Below are positions 1-8,932 of a stretch of DNA of 45,739 nucleotides, in pieces. The position numbers were made by a program, and so were the translations under genes. This DNA is from Thermoanaerobaculia bacterium. Its GTDB lineage: Bacteria > Acidobacteriota > Thermoanaerobaculia > Multivoradales > JAHEKO01. Position 1 is the first letter of the stretch. Each line of letters opens with the position of its first letter. The notes under the pieces were generated by a model, which did not search any database, was not told where the DNA came from, and worked only from the letters and a program-made list of their open reading frames with translations. The stretch spans positions 1 to 45,739 of the forward strand of contig CALZKB010000017.1 of NCBI GenBank assembly GCA_945787575.1, read 5' to 3'.

Positions 1-225
1 CGCGCCGTTCGCGCGGCTGGCGGTGCGACAGAGTATTGGGGCGCTCGAGGCACCTCTCCGCGGCCGTGGCTGACCTGGATCGCCACCGGCGCTGCCCAGG
101 CGCGCCGCTACCGCGCGTCGTGGCGGCTGCCCGAGAGTTTCGAGCCGGTGCGTATCGAGGTGATGCGAGCCGGTAGCCTGGCCGCCGATACCGAGATCGT
201 CGTTCTGGGGGTCGCGACGCGGTGA
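1..225 (+). CDS. C-terminal end of an unidentified protein (partial)
   Basis: Frame 1 is open from the first base to a TGA at 223-225 and gives the last 74 residues of a protein that begins outside the window. The end is soluble-looking and of mixed alpha/beta character, finishing ...EIVVLGVATR. The stop overlaps the GTG start of the next gene in a GTGA junction, so the two are very probably co-translated. I do not recognise a family from this fragment. Given its neighbour it may belong to a cell-surface glycan or membrane-glycosyltransferase locus, but that is inference from context only. Confidence 0.6.
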   Translation, partial: RAVRAAGGATEYWGARGTSPRPWLTWIATGAAQARRYRASWRLPESFEPVRIEVMRAGSLAADTEIVVLGVATR

Positions 226-2345
226 ACGCTCTGCTCGCCGGAATCGTCATCGCGATTGCCGGTCTCGCCGGGGTCGAGCGGCTGGCCGTACGGCACGGAG
301 CGCGCCGCTGGCCCGCCGATCGCCGGCGGGCCGTACTGAGCACTCTCGCTCTCCTCCTCGCCGTCGGTTGGGTCGCGCCGGCGCTCGGACTGCGCTACGG
401 CTCGGCGCTGGTCCCCCGCTTGCTGGCGGGCGCCTTGTTTCTCCTGTTGGTGATCTACCTCTGGCAGCTGCTGCCGCGGTTGAGGCCGCTGCTCGGTGCC
501 CGCGTGCCAGCTCGCCCGTCTTCGGTCTTCGTGCTGTTGCCGTTCGTGGTCTACCTGGCGATCTTGCCCTGGGCCACGGCCGAGCGGCCGCCCGACGGCG
601 ACGAGCCCTACTACCTGCTGGTGACGCACAGCCTGGTCCATGACTTCGACGTCGACCTCGCCAACAACTACGAGGCGGAAGACTCCCGACGCTTTCTCGA
701 GCGCGCACTCGAGCCGCAGAAGGGCGATCCGGTAGGTCCCCAGGGCGAGGTCTACTCACGCCACAACGCGTTACTGCCCGCGGTTCTGGCGCCGGCGTAT
801 CTCGCCGCGGGCAAGCACGGCGCCCTCGCCGTGATGTGCCTGATCGCCGCCCTGCTCTGCTGGTGGACGCTGCGGGTGGCCCGTCACTGGTTCGCCGATG
901 AGCCGGGCGCGGTACTCGCCGCCTACTTCGTGATGGCGTTCACGTCGCCGCTGCTCTTGTACTCGCACCAGGTGTGGGTCGAGGTGCCGGCGGCGCTACT
1001 GCTGTCGGTGGCGCTCGACGCGGGCTGGTCACTCGGCAGAAACGGCCCGAATCCGCGGAGACAGTGGCTCTATCTGTTGCTGCCGCTGTTGGTCCTGCCG
1101 CTGTTGAAGATCCGTTTCTTCTTGATCGCGCTACCTCTCCTGGCGGTCGTCGCCTTCAGGCTAGGACGCCGTAGTCGCCGGTGGGCGCTCGCCGCGATCG
1201 CTGGCTTCGTCCTTCTGGCGGCGGGGATCCTGTTGTTCAATCAGATGCAGTACGGCAACCCCTTGAAGTACCACAACATCTCCAAGCTCTCCTTCTATTG
1301 GACGGAGCTGGAGCGCTACCCCCGAGGCCTCAACGGCCTCTTCTTCGACGTTGCGTTCGGGCTCTTTGCCAGCGCACCGATCTGGCTATTGCTGGTGGTG
1401 GCCCGGCCCAGACTCGGCCTTCTGGTTCAAAGCCTCGTGATCGCCGGGCCCTATCTTCTCCTCTTGATTCCGCGGAGCGAGTGGTACGGAGCCTGGTCAC
1501 CGCCGTTCCGCTACGGCTGTTTCGCGCTGACTCTCCTGACGCTCTTTCTCGTGCCCGCGTTTCGCGATCGTCGGCGAGGGGGCGCGAGATTGGTGATCGG
1601 CGCGCTCGCCGGCTCGACCGCCCTGCTCAGCGCGCTCTGGGTAATGCGCCCCGGCTGGACCTACAACTTCGCGCACGGCCGCACCCACCTGCTGGACATC
1701 ATCTCGACAGGCCAGGGTATCGACGTGGCGCGCTTCTTTCCGAGTGCCCTGCGACCGAACGCCGCCCTCTGGATCTGGCCGCCGCTGCTCATCGCCACCC
1801 TGTGGCTGTTGTGGAGGTGGCGCATCCGGACGCTCGGAAGCTGGTGGCTGGGCGCATCCCTGCCGCTCGTTGCCGCCGCGTCGGTCCTCGTCCTGGCGCA
1901 CAGGCTCCCGACCACGACGATCGAGGCCGAAGACCCTTACGTCATCGCCGACGGCGGAGAGCTCTTCCCGGGCCTGTGGGTCACCGGCCGGACGCGATAT
2001 CACGGCGGCTGGAGGTTGTCGCCGGGCGTCAGCCTGGAGGTGCCCTTGATTCCCGGTGGGCGCCGATGCTCCGTAGCGGTGGAGCTCCGGCGCGTCGGCC
2101 GGAGGCCGGCGCGCACCTATCTGAAGATTGGCCCCAAAGACTCCAAGCTGGCAACCGCCAAGATCCCGCGGGAGACCCGTTGGACCACCCTCGAGATCGA
2201 CGAACTGGTCTGGCCGGAGGGTGCCGATCGACTTGTCGTCTGGGTCAAGATGCCGAAACGTGCTCCGGACAACGCAGCCCTTCTCGTGGATCGCATCAAG
2301 ATCCGGTGGTCCGACCCGGAGCCCGACGGCCCGATATCCGACTAG
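222..2345 (+). CDS. Multi-pass membrane glycosyltransferase-like protein (GT-C / GT39-like)
   Basis: The 707-residue product has many hydrophobic segments over residues 1-560. A DGDEPYYLL motif lies in the first large loop (about residue 125). An acidic pair in this place is typical of GT-C polyprenyl-phosphate-sugar-dependent glycosyltransferases (PMT/ArnT/GT39 type), where it binds metal or the lipid donor. From about residue 565 there is a non-membrane C-terminal domain that looks like a beta-sandwich, with alternating short strands. The GTG start overlaps the upstream stop (GTGA). A role in transferring sugars from a lipid carrier on the periplasmic side is inferred from fold class. Donor and acceptor cannot be read from sequence, and O-antigen-ligase-like or oligosaccharide-transport proteins are alternatives. 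Confidence 0.6.
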   Translation: MNALLAGIVIAIAGLAGVERLAVRHGARRWPADRRRAVLSTLALLLAVGWVAPALGLRYGSALVPRLLAGALFLLLVIYLWQLLPRLRPLLGARVPARPSSVFVLLPFVVYLAILPWATAERPPDGDEPYYLLVTHSLVHDFDVDLANNYEAEDSRRFLERALEPQKGDPVGPQGEVYSRHNALLPAVLAPAYLAAGKHGALAVMCLIAALLCWWTLRVARHWFADEPGAVLAAYFVMAFTSPLLLYSHQVWVEVPAALLLSVALDAGWSLGRNGPNPRRQWLYLLLPLLVLPLLKIRFFLIALPLLAVVAFRLGRRSRRWALAAIAGFVLLAAGILLFNQMQYGNPLKYHNISKLSFYWTELERYPRGLNGLFFDVAFGLFASAPIWLLLVVARPRLGLLVQSLVIAGPYLLLLIPRSEWYGAWSPPFRYGCFALTLLTLFLVPAFRDRRRGGARLVIGALAGSTALLSALWVMRPGWTYNFAHGRTHLLDIISTGQGIDVARFFPSALRPNAALWIWPPLLIATLWLLWRWRIRTLGSWWLGASLPLVAAASVLVLAHRLPTTTIEAEDPYVIADGGELFPGLWVTGRTRYHGGWRLSPGVSLEVPLIPGGRRCSVAVELRRVGRRPARTYLKIGPKDSKLATAKIPRETRWTTLEIDELVWPEGADRLVVWVKMPKRAPDNAALLVDRIKIRWSDPEPDGPISD

Positions 2346-2432
2346 GTTGAGGGAACACAGGCCCCGTGGCTGCCGGTTGCGCCTGCGGTGCTTGCGGCGG
2401 CCATTCGCTCGAAGCAAGGCGAGAAGAGCAGG

Positions 2433-3467
2433 CTAATCGGAGGCGCCGCCGCGGTCGGCGAGAAGCTCCACGGTCGTCCGAACGACCGCACGCATCGGCT
2501 GGGCTCGCGCTCGACCCTTTCCGGCGAGCTCGAAGGCGGTTCCGTGATCGACGGAAGTACGCAAGAAGGGCAGTCCGATCGTCCAGTTGACCGCGGCGCC
2601 GAAGGCCGCCGTCTTGACCGCGATCAAGCCCTGGTCATGGTAAAGGGCGAGCACCCAATCGAACTCGCCTTGGCGAGCGCGCGCAAAGAGCGAATCGGCG
2701 CTCTCCGGGCCGTAGGCGTCGATACCTCGGCGTCGGGCCGCTTCGACGGCGGGTCTCAGGATCCGCTCTTCCTCGTCGCCCATCAAGCCTCGCTCGCCGG
2801 CGTGCGGGTTGAGGCCGGCGACGGCGATCTTGCCCGAGACGTTGCGATGAAGGCAGTCGAGAGCCTCGCTCAGACAAGTCTCGTCGACCGCGGCAACGGC
2901 GGTCGTGAGAGCGACGTGGGTGCTCAACAAGGCGACCTTCAGGTCGGGGGTCAGGAAGGCCATCAGATAGTCACGAGCGTATCGTTCGAGTCCACAGGCG
3001 GCGGCGAGGTAGTCGGTATGACCCCTGAACCCGGCATCGACGTGAGTGGCGATCGAGGCCTTGGAGAGAGGAGCGGTGATCAGGGCGTCGGCGACGCCGC
3101 CGGCCGCGATCTCGACACCGAGGTCGAGAGCCGCGAGCGCGGCCCGCGCATCGGCGGCGGCAGAGGTGCCAAGCTCGACGGCGCGGGGCGTCGCGACCGG
3201 GTCGATGGCGGCGATCTCATCGGTAGGCAGCGCCGTGATCTCGGCGCGCCCGGCGGTGGGCGTGAGCCAGCGGAGGCGATCGGCGCCCCCCGGCAGTAGG
3301 TGGCTGCACGCTTCGACCGCGGAGCGCTCGACAATGACGAGCGGTTGCCAATCCGAGGACCCCTCGACCTCGAGAGCGACCCGCAGAGCTACCTCCGGGC
3401 CGATCCCGGCAGGGTCGCCCTGGGTCAGCGCAAGGAGTGGCCGAGCGGGCCGGTCGTCAGTGGTCAA
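2433..3467 (-). CDS. pdxA: 4-hydroxythreonine-4-phosphate dehydrogenase PdxA
   Basis: The product (344 residues from the TTG chosen here) oxidises 4-phosphohydroxy-L-threonine in the DXP-dependent route to pyridoxal phosphate. Family signatures are clear: [11 protein letters not shown] near the start, [34 protein letters not shown] and a C-terminal [11 protein letters not shown]. The histidines in GHTDYLA, STHV and YHDQG match the three metal ligands known in E. coli PdxA. The frame is open further upstream to 3593, but that extension lies over the preceding Hfq-like gene and has no family similarity. The TTG at 3467 overlaps that gene's TGA as TTGA, which fits translational coupling. Confidence 0.93.
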   Translation of the reverse strand: MTTDDRPARPLLALTQGDPAGIGPEVALRVALEVEGSSDWQPLVIVERSAVEACSHLLPGGADRLRWLTPTAGRAEITALPTDEIAAIDPVATPRAVELGTSAAADARAALAALDLGVEIAAGGVADALITAPLSKASIATHVDAGFRGHTDYLAAACGLERYARDYLMAFLTPDLKVALLSTHVALTTAVAAVDETCLSEALDCLHRNVSGKIAVAGLNPHAGERGLMGDEEERILRPAVEAARRRGIDAYGPESADSLFARARQGEFDWVLALYHDQGLIAVKTAAFGAAVNWTIGLPFLRTSVDHGTAFELAGKGRARAQPMRAVVRTTVELLADRGGASD

Positions 3468-3796
3468 CGATCGGAGTCGTCGCGCCGCTTGCGCCGATCT
3501 TCGTCCTTGTACATGTAGCGAATATTGCGCTTCGGAAGCAGAAGATTGGGTTCTCGATGACGGTTGAGCTTGATCGAGGACTTGTCGTACCACTCGATCC
3601 AGCCACGCAGTTCCTCGTCGTTGTTCAACATGACCACCATCGGGGTCCGGGCCGCCATCTGCTTGAGGTAGTAGAACTCCTCCGCGTTCGTCTGTTCGGG
3701 CGGTGTCTGCTTGCGGCGGATCGCGCGGGATCCGTCACGCGTCTTGTCGCCCGAGCCGGGGCGAATCAATTTGCGCTGAGACTCGGAATCAGACAT
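3464..3796 (-). CDS. Hfq/LSm-like RNA-binding protein
   Basis: This small basic protein (110 residues from the ATG at 3796) carries an LSm-like core at about residues 40-100: a helix with EEFYYLKQM, strands with [21 protein letters not shown], and a closing [10 protein letters not shown] segment. The layout matches Hfq: helix, Sm1-like strands, Sm2-like strand. Hfq normally has YKHA at the Sm2 position and here the corresponding residues read PKRNI, so it is a divergent Hfq-like protein. Basic and low-complexity tails flank the core. The start overlaps the end of ricT by 8 bases and the stop overlaps the pdxA start, which makes a compact three-gene unit. Post-transcriptional regulation is the expected role from the family. 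Confidence 0.75.
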   Translation of the reverse strand: MSDSESQRKLIRPGSGDKTRDGSRAIRRKQTPPEQTNAEEFYYLKQMAARTPMVVMLNNDEELRGWIEWYDKSSIKLNRHREPNLLLPKRNIRYMYKDEDRRKRRDDSDR

Positions 3797-4520
3797 GGGT
3801 TCGTTTCTCCGCTTTCTTCTTCTTGCGTAGCGGCGGATACTGATCGTCCTCATAGGAGAGACAGCACAACAACCGCCCACACTGTCCCGAGATCTTCGAA
3901 GGGTTGAGACTCAACCCCTGCCTCTTTGCCATCTGGATCGAGATCGGTCGGAAATCGCCGAGCCAAGTGGAGCAGCACAGCGTCTGCCCACAGACACCGA
4001 CTCCACCCAGGAGCTTCGCTTCGTCACGGGGGCCGAGTTGTACCATCTGGATCTTGGCCGAGAAGCGCTTGCTGGTGTCGCGCACGAGGCGACGAAAGTC
4101 CACTCTCTCGTCCGCCGTGAAGTAGACTTTGGCGCTCCCGCTGTCCAGGGCGAACTCGACCTTGGAGATCTTCAGGTCGAGCTCGAGATTCCGGGCCCGC
4201 TCCCGGAGAAACAGCTTGGCATTGGCTTCGTTGGCGAGCTTGCGGTCGTGGGCGGACGCGTCGTCGTTGGAGGCACGCCTACTGATCGAACGGGCGCCCG
4301 ACTTCTGACAAGGTTTGAAGACCGGCATCGGCGACTGTTCGACGCGGCCATATTGCGGTCCCGAGTCGAGGTCGACGATGACTGGATCGCCCTTCGCGAG
4401 AATCTCGCCGCGGACCCCGCAGAGTGTGAGGTTGGTCTCTTCGCCGAAACGGACCCCCACGAAGCTGTCCTCGACAGCGGTCGACATTCCTTTGAAACTG
4501 CAGCCACTACATCCCGACAT
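3789..4520 (-). CDS. ricT: PSP1-domain protein RicT (YaaT)
   Basis: The 243-residue product has a PSP1 C-terminal domain (about residues 70-150, including [20 protein letters not shown]) followed by the cysteine clusters CGQTLCC and CGRLLCC seen in RicT/YaaT proteins. In Bacillus subtilis, RicT works with RicA and RicF, carries Fe-S clusters and affects RNase Y-dependent mRNA processing. A further N-terminal CSGC motif may add ligands. The ATG at 4520 is preceded by GGAG on the coding strand. A good sigma-70-like promoter lies about 110 bases upstream. Sitting directly before an LSm/Hfq-like gene suggests a shared role in RNA metabolism, which is inference. Confidence 0.9.
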   Translation of the reverse strand: MSGCSGCSFKGMSTAVEDSFVGVRFGEETNLTLCGVRGEILAKGDPVIVDLDSGPQYGRVEQSPMPVFKPCQKSGARSISRRASNDDASAHDRKLANEANAKLFLRERARNLELDLKISKVEFALDSGSAKVYFTADERVDFRRLVRDTSKRFSAKIQMVQLGPRDEAKLLGGVGVCGQTLCCSTWLGDFRPISIQMAKRQGLSLNPSKISGQCGRLLCCLSYEDDQYPPLRKKKKAEKRTHV

Positions 4521-4634
4521 GTCGCTCTAACACTCCATCTACACGGATACCGCTTGCCGCCGCCTCGCTGATTCCGATCTCTGAGAGAGAGCTGGACCAC
4601 CGCCCGACCAAGAGGTCACAAGGAACTTGACGTC

Positions 4635-4663
4635 ATTATGGCGTGCCGCCCGGCACCGGTCAA
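4635..4663 (-). promoter_or_regulatory. Sigma-70-like promoter of the ricT operon with a palindromic spacer
   Basis: On the minus strand a TTGACC -35 box (4663-4658) is separated by exactly 17 bases from a CATAAT -10 box (4640-4635). The spacer contains the inverted repeat GTGCC-GGGC-GGCAC, a possible operator between the two boxes. The predicted start near 4628 leaves an untranslated leader of roughly 108 bases before the ricT ATG. The purD gene ends upstream at 4768, so this is the natural promoter position. Confidence 0.6.
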
Positions 4664-4767
4664 AGTCGAATATGGTTGAATATGTAACATCCTCTGATAA
4701 CTATTACTAGCACCCGCTTGCTCCAGTGCCCTCGCTGTCTCCTTCGAAACCGGGCGAGACGGGCAGG

Positions 4768-6051
4768 CTATTCCGCGGTTCCGCCTTCGAGGACGCGCCG
4801 TCCGATATCGCGCCGGAGCACCTTGCCCGGCCAGTGAACTCGGTCGGCGAGCTCGTAGGCCGCGGCGAGCGCCTCCTCGAGGTGGGCTCCGCGGGCGCAC
4901 GCGTTGAGGACGCGGCCCCCCGCGACGACGACCGCGCCGTCCTCCGAGCGAGTGGTCCCGGCGTGGAAGAGCGCGGTGTCCAAACCGGTATCGACCTCGA
5001 GACCCTCGATCTCCGCCCCCTTGGCGGGCGCGCCGGGGTAGCCTTCGCTCGCGAGCACGATGCAAGCTGCGGCGCCCTCGTCGAAAGCGAGCCGCTCTTC
5101 GCCGAAATCGCCCGCCGCCGCGGCTGCCAGGACGGGGAGCAGGTCACCGGCCAGGCGGAGCATCAGCGGCTGGCATTCGGGGTCCCCGAATCGTACGTTG
5201 AACTCGAGGACCCGCGGTCCGTCGGCGGTGAGCATCAGCCCGGCGTAGAGCACCCCGACGAACGGGTGGCCTTCGGCGCGCATGCCGTCGAGCACGACCT
5301 GCAGCAGATCGGCTTCCAGTTTCGCCGCGGCTCGCTCGTCGAGCACTCCGGACGGGCTGTGGGCTCCCATCCCGCCGGTGTTCGGACCGGTGTCGCCTTC
5401 ACCGATCCGCTTGTAGTCCTTGGCGGTGGTGAAGCGTTGGACTCGTCGCCCGTCGGAGACGGCGATGAGCGAGACCTCCTCGCCCTCCAGGCACTCCTCG
5501 ATGACCACCCGGTCGGCGCTCGAGCCGAAGCGCCGCTCGGTAAAGAGAGCCGACAGCGCCTCCTCGAGCTCCGTTTCGTCCCGCGGGATGAGAACGCCCT
5601 TACCGGCCGCCAAACCGTCCGCCTTCAACACCACCGGGAAGCCGAAACGGGAAGCGGCGCGGCGCGCCTCGTCGATCGATTCGGCGATCTCGAAAGCGGC
5701 GGTCGGGATCGCATGGCGAAGCATGAACTCCTTGGCGAAGATCTTGCTGCCCTCGAGCTGCGCGGCATGGCGGCCGGGACCGAAGACCGGCCGTCCCGCG
5801 GCGGCAAGAGAGTCGGCCAGCCCCAGGGTCAAAGGCACCTCGGGACCGACGACCGTCAGATCGACTCCCTCGTCGGCGGCGAACGAGGCCAGCGCCAAGA
5901 CGTCGTCGGCCGCGATCGCGAAGGTCTGGGCGATCGCTTCGATGCCCGGGTTACCAGGCGCGCAGTAAAGCTGCCCGAGCATTGGGCTCTGCGACAGTTT
6001 CCAACAGAGCGAATGCTCGCGTCCGCCACCTCCGACGACCAGGACCTTCAT
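4768..6051 (-). CDS. purD: Phosphoribosylamine-glycine ligase PurD (GAR synthetase)
   Basis: This ATP-grasp enzyme (427 residues) joins glycine to 5-phosphoribosylamine in purine biosynthesis. It starts with the typical MKVLVVGGGGREHSL, contains the ATP-grasp lysine segment VLKADGLAAGKGV, EGEEVSL and the metal-binding EFNVRFGDPECQ. The length is normal for the family. The frame extends upstream to 6252, but the ATG at 6051 begins exactly at the conserved N-terminus and is preceded by AAGG. It lies 55 bases downstream of pta on the same strand and is probably the last gene of an ispH-pta-purD unit. Confidence 0.96.
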   Translation of the reverse strand: MKVLVVGGGGREHSLCWKLSQSPMLGQLYCAPGNPGIEAIAQTFAIAADDVLALASFAADEGVDLTVVGPEVPLTLGLADSLAAAGRPVFGPGRHAAQLEGSKIFAKEFMLRHAIPTAAFEIAESIDEARRAASRFGFPVVLKADGLAAGKGVLIPRDETELEEALSALFTERRFGSSADRVVIEECLEGEEVSLIAVSDGRRVQRFTTAKDYKRIGEGDTGPNTGGMGAHSPSGVLDERAAAKLEADLLQVVLDGMRAEGHPFVGVLYAGLMLTADGPRVLEFNVRFGDPECQPLMLRLAGDLLPVLAAAAAGDFGEERLAFDEGAAACIVLASEGYPGAPAKGAEIEGLEVDTGLDTALFHAGTTRSEDGAVVVAGGRVLNACARGAHLEEALAAAYELADRVHWPGKVLRRDIGRRVLEGGTAE

Positions 6052-6106
6052 CACCTTGCCTACCTTTCTCGAAACAGCGGCCAATCTGGGATCGACCGGT
6101 CGCTCT

Positions 6107-7099
6107 CTATAAAGTACCGGTTTCGGCGCCCTCGAGGGCGGCCGCGGCGGTGACGGTGAGGACATCGACGACATCGGCACTGGAGCAGCCCCGCGAGAGA
6201 TCGTGGATCGGACGGGCTGTGCCCTGGAGGAGCGGCCCGATCGCTCGCGCACCGGCCAGACGCTCGGTCAGCTTGTAGGCGATGTTGGCGGCGTCGAGGT
6301 TGGGGAAGACGAGGACGTTGGCCCGGCCGCCGACCGAGCTTCCCGGCGCCTTGCGAGCCGCCACCGCGACGTCGAGTGCCGCGTCGCCTTGCAGCTCGCC
6401 GTCGAACTCGAAGTCCGGCCCGCGCGCGGCGAGGACCTCGACGGCGTGCTGGACTTTGGTGACCAGCGGGTGCGAGGCGCTGCCCTTGGTCGAGAAGGAG
6501 AGCAGCGCGACCCGCGGTTCGTCATCGAGGTAGCTTCGGCAGCTCGCGGCCGCCGCCGTCGCGATCTCGGCGAGTTGGGCGGGCGAGGGATCGGGCACGA
6601 CGCCGGCGTCGCTGTAGATCAGCTCCCGACCGTCGGGTAGGAGCATCAGAAAGCAGGACGACAGGAGCGATAACCCCTCGGCCAAGCCGATCGTCTTGAG
6701 GGCGACCCGGATGGTCTCGCCGGTGGTCTCCTCGGCCCCCATGACCGTTCCGTCGACGTGGCCGGCGCGCGTCAGCAGACCGGCATAGTAGGTGGGACGG
6801 CTGATCAACGAGCGGGCCTCTCGAGGGTCGCCCTCGAGCCGCGCGACCAGCCCGGCGAGCAAAGGCTCGCGCTCGGGATCGGTCGCCGGATCGACGATCT
6901 CGAAGGCCGACGGTTCGAGCTCTGCGGTCTCGAGCGCCGAGGTCACCATCTTGCGAGTGCCGATGAGGACCGGATGACAGAGACCTTCAGCCTGGACTCG
7001 CGCCGCCGCCGCGAGGACCCGAGGGTCGGTCGCCTCGGTGAGTGCCACCCGAGTCGATCGACCGGAGAGACGCTCCCGTATGCTGGCGATCGAGTCCAA
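6107..7099 (-). CDS. pta: Phosphate acetyltransferase Pta (single-domain form)
   Basis: The 330-residue product interconverts acetyl-CoA and acetyl phosphate. Hallmarks are [38 protein letters not shown] and [20 protein letters not shown] near the C-terminus. It is the short form without the N-terminal regulatory domains of E. coli Pta. The start is a TTG at 7099, 7 bases after the ispH stop; no better start is visible and no strong Shine-Dalgarno is seen, so coupling to ispH translation is likely. A butyryl-transferase relative is possible, but the motifs favour Pta. No ackA gene is present in the window. Confidence 0.92.
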   Translation of the reverse strand: MDSIASIRERLSGRSTRVALTEATDPRVLAAAARVQAEGLCHPVLIGTRKMVTSALETAELEPSAFEIVDPATDPEREPLLAGLVARLEGDPREARSLISRPTYYAGLLTRAGHVDGTVMGAEETTGETIRVALKTIGLAEGLSLLSSCFLMLLPDGRELIYSDAGVVPDPSPAQLAEIATAAAASCRSYLDDEPRVALLSFSTKGSASHPLVTKVQHAVEVLAARGPDFEFDGELQGDAALDVAVAARKAPGSSVGGRANVLVFPNLDAANIAYKLTERLAGARAIGPLLQGTARPIHDLSRGCSSADVVDVLTVTAAAALEGAETGTL

Positions 7100-7106
7100 G
7101 AAACCG

Positions 7107-7967
7107 TCAGCACCGCGCCGACACGAGTCGATGCACCTCGTTCTCGACTTCGTCGATCATGTAGTCAGGGGTGGAGGCGCCGGCGGTGATCCCGATGGTG
7201 GTGACCTCGTCGAACCACTCGGGATCCAGATCGTCGAGGTCGTGAACGAGATAGCAGGGCTTGAGCTCGCGCCCGAGCTCCCAGAGGTGTCGCGTGTTGG
7301 CGCTCTGGCGGCCGCCGATGACCAGGATGAGATCGACTTCGGCATCGGCGCCGAGCTCGCGGACAGCGTCCTGATTCTCTTTGGTGGCGTAGCAGATCGT
7401 GTCGGCTCGACTGGCGCTTTCGACCTGACTCTCGATGTAGCGGGCGACATCTTCGTAATCGTCGGCGTTGAGGGTTGTCTGATAGAGGATCTTGACGCCT
7501 TGGTAACGACTCCAGTCGATCTCCTTGGCCTGCTCGACGGTGAGGACCACGTGGTAGGTGGATGGATCGCGATCGTGGGTGTAGCCGATCACCTCTCGGT
7601 GATCGGGCCGCCCGATGAACACCAGGTGCTCACCGGTGGCCACCGCCGCGTCCGCCTCGTCATGAATGTCGTAGACGAACGGACAAGTCGTATCGAGGAC
7701 CTTGAGATTCTTGGCCTGAGCCTCGCGATGGAACGAGGGCGGTACGCCGTGAGCGGAAAAGACGATGGTGCCTTGGTCGATCTCACCCATCGATTCGAGC
7801 GTAGGCACTCCCAGTTGGGCCATCTCGCTGACGACCCGTTCGTTGTGGACGACCTGGCCGAGGATGCCGCCGTCGCGCCCGCCCGACCGGGCGAACTTCT
7901 TGACCTTCTTGTCGGCGATGCGGACCCCCGCGCAGAAGCCGTACTTGACGGCGCGTTTGAACTTCAT
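7107..7967 (-). CDS. ispH: 4-hydroxy-3-methylbut-2-enyl diphosphate reductase IspH
   Basis: The Fe-S enzyme of the last step of the MEP isoprenoid pathway, producing IPP and DMAPP (286 residues). Cluster cysteines are in GFCAGV (near residue 12), DTTCPFV and [10 protein letters not shown]. Substrate-binding segments VVHNERVV and [11 protein letters not shown] and the late TAGASTP motif are also present. The frame is open far upstream to 10007, but that extension is antisense to the beta-barrel gene and PAP2 region and has no isoprenoid-enzyme content. [15 protein letters not shown] at 7967 is the natural start, with GAGG next to it. It is first in an ispH-pta-purD run. Confidence 0.95.
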   Translation of the reverse strand: MKFKRAVKYGFCAGVRIADKKVKKFARSGGRDGGILGQVVHNERVVSEMAQLGVPTLESMGEIDQGTIVFSAHGVPPSFHREAQAKNLKVLDTTCPFVYDIHDEADAAVATGEHLVFIGRPDHREVIGYTHDRDPSTYHVVLTVEQAKEIDWSRYQGVKILYQTTLNADDYEDVARYIESQVESASRADTICYATKENQDAVRELGADAEVDLILVIGGRQSANTRHLWELGRELKPCYLVHDLDDLDPEWFDEVTTIGITAGASTPDYMIDEVENEVHRLVSARC

Positions 7968-8107
7968 CCTCTTCGATGTTAGCAGCCGGAAGCGGCCGTC
8001 GGTTGTTCCGCCGCGCGGACGACGACCGTCCTCTGGTTGGAACGAAAGCTCGGTTCGGGGACCGGTGAGAGGCTCGGAAACCCAACTGTTCAGAGGCTTC
8101 TCAACGG

Positions 8108-8124
8108 TTGGCACCGCAGTTGCT
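8108..8124 (+). promoter_or_regulatory. Sigma-54 type -24/-12 promoter
   Basis: TTGGCACCGCAGTTGCT has GG (8110-8111) and GC (8122-8123) separated by exactly 10 bases and matches the TGGCAC-N5-TTGC consensus. The predicted transcription start near 8135 lies 40 bases before the ATG of the beta-barrel gene. An inverted repeat CCAACTGTT (8082-8090) / AACGGTTGG (8103-8111) with one mismatch overlaps the -24 box and may be a regulatory site. No enhancer-binding protein gene lies in the window. Confidence 0.65.
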
Positions 8125-8174
8125 CTTCTCGAGTCTCGTGAGACGATCTCACCGTGAACGAGGAGGATGTCGAA

Positions 8175-8882
8175 ATGTTGAAACGGATTGTTACGGGTGC
8201 GACGCTCTTTGGCCTGCTGGCGGTGGTGACACCGGCCGAGGCACAAGGCAACTACCGGCAGTACGGCGGTGAGAACCAGCTGCGCGTCAGGGTCGGCAAC
8301 TTCGAGCCGGATGGCGAGTCCGAGTACTGGGACGACACCTTCTTCGATTTCACCGGTTCGACGGAGTCTTTCGAGGACGCCGTCGTCGGTCTCGACTACA
8401 TCCACCGGATTGGCAGCCGCGTCAGTGTGATGGCGTCCGGCAGCGGCTACGAGGGCGAGTCGCGTCAGGCCTACCGAGATTTCGTCGATGCCCAGGGACG
8501 CGACATCCGCCATTCGACCTTCCTCGACGTTGCAAGCGGGACGCTGGGTCTGCTGTTCCATCTCGCTGGCGCTGACGCTGTCCTCCAGCCCTACATCGGC
8601 GGCGGCGGCGGGTTCTACTCGTGGACGCTCGAGGAGAGCGGTGACTTCATCGACTTCGCGGCTGACAGCACCATCTTCTCCGACTCTTTCATCGGCGAGG
8701 GGACGGCTTTCGGCACCTACTTCGTGGCCGGCCTCAACGTGCCCATCGGTGACACGATCTCGGTCTTCGCCGAGGGTCGATGGGACTCGGCCGACGACGA
8801 GCTCGAAGACGACTTCACCGGCTTGGGCAACATCGACTTGGCGGGCCGTCAGATCGCGGCCGGGTTGTCCTGGCGCTTCTAG
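8175..8882 (+). CDS. Outer-membrane beta-barrel protein
   Basis: The 235-residue product begins with a signal peptide (MLKRIVTGATLFGLLAVV, cleavage near PAEA-QG). It continues with alternating hydrophobic and polar strands typical of small OmpW/OmpA-like barrels (YIHRIGSRVSVMASGSG, LGLLFHLAG, GTYFVAGLNVPIG, VFAEGRWD) and ends in IAAGLSWRF with the C-terminal phenylalanine needed for BAM-dependent insertion. The ATG at 8175 is chosen over 8154 because AGGAGG at 8161-8166 is spaced 8 bases before it. Transcription is probably sigma-54 dependent (see the promoter). It is a single gene, divergent from ispH. The substrate is unknown; many such proteins are stress- or nutrient-regulated pores or structural barrels. 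Confidence 0.8.
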   Translation: MLKRIVTGATLFGLLAVVTPAEAQGNYRQYGGENQLRVRVGNFEPDGESEYWDDTFFDFTGSTESFEDAVVGLDYIHRIGSRVSVMASGSGYEGESRQAYRDFVDAQGRDIRHSTFLDVASGTLGLLFHLAGADAVLQPYIGGGGGFYSWTLEESGDFIDFAADSTIFSDSFIGEGTAFGTYFVAGLNVPIGDTISVFAEGRWDSADDELEDDFTGLGNIDLAGRQIAAGLSWRF

Positions 8883-8932
8883 CGTCAGCAGGCGGGTTGG
8901 CGGCGTTGGGTCCGTCCGTTCGATCCTGCAGT

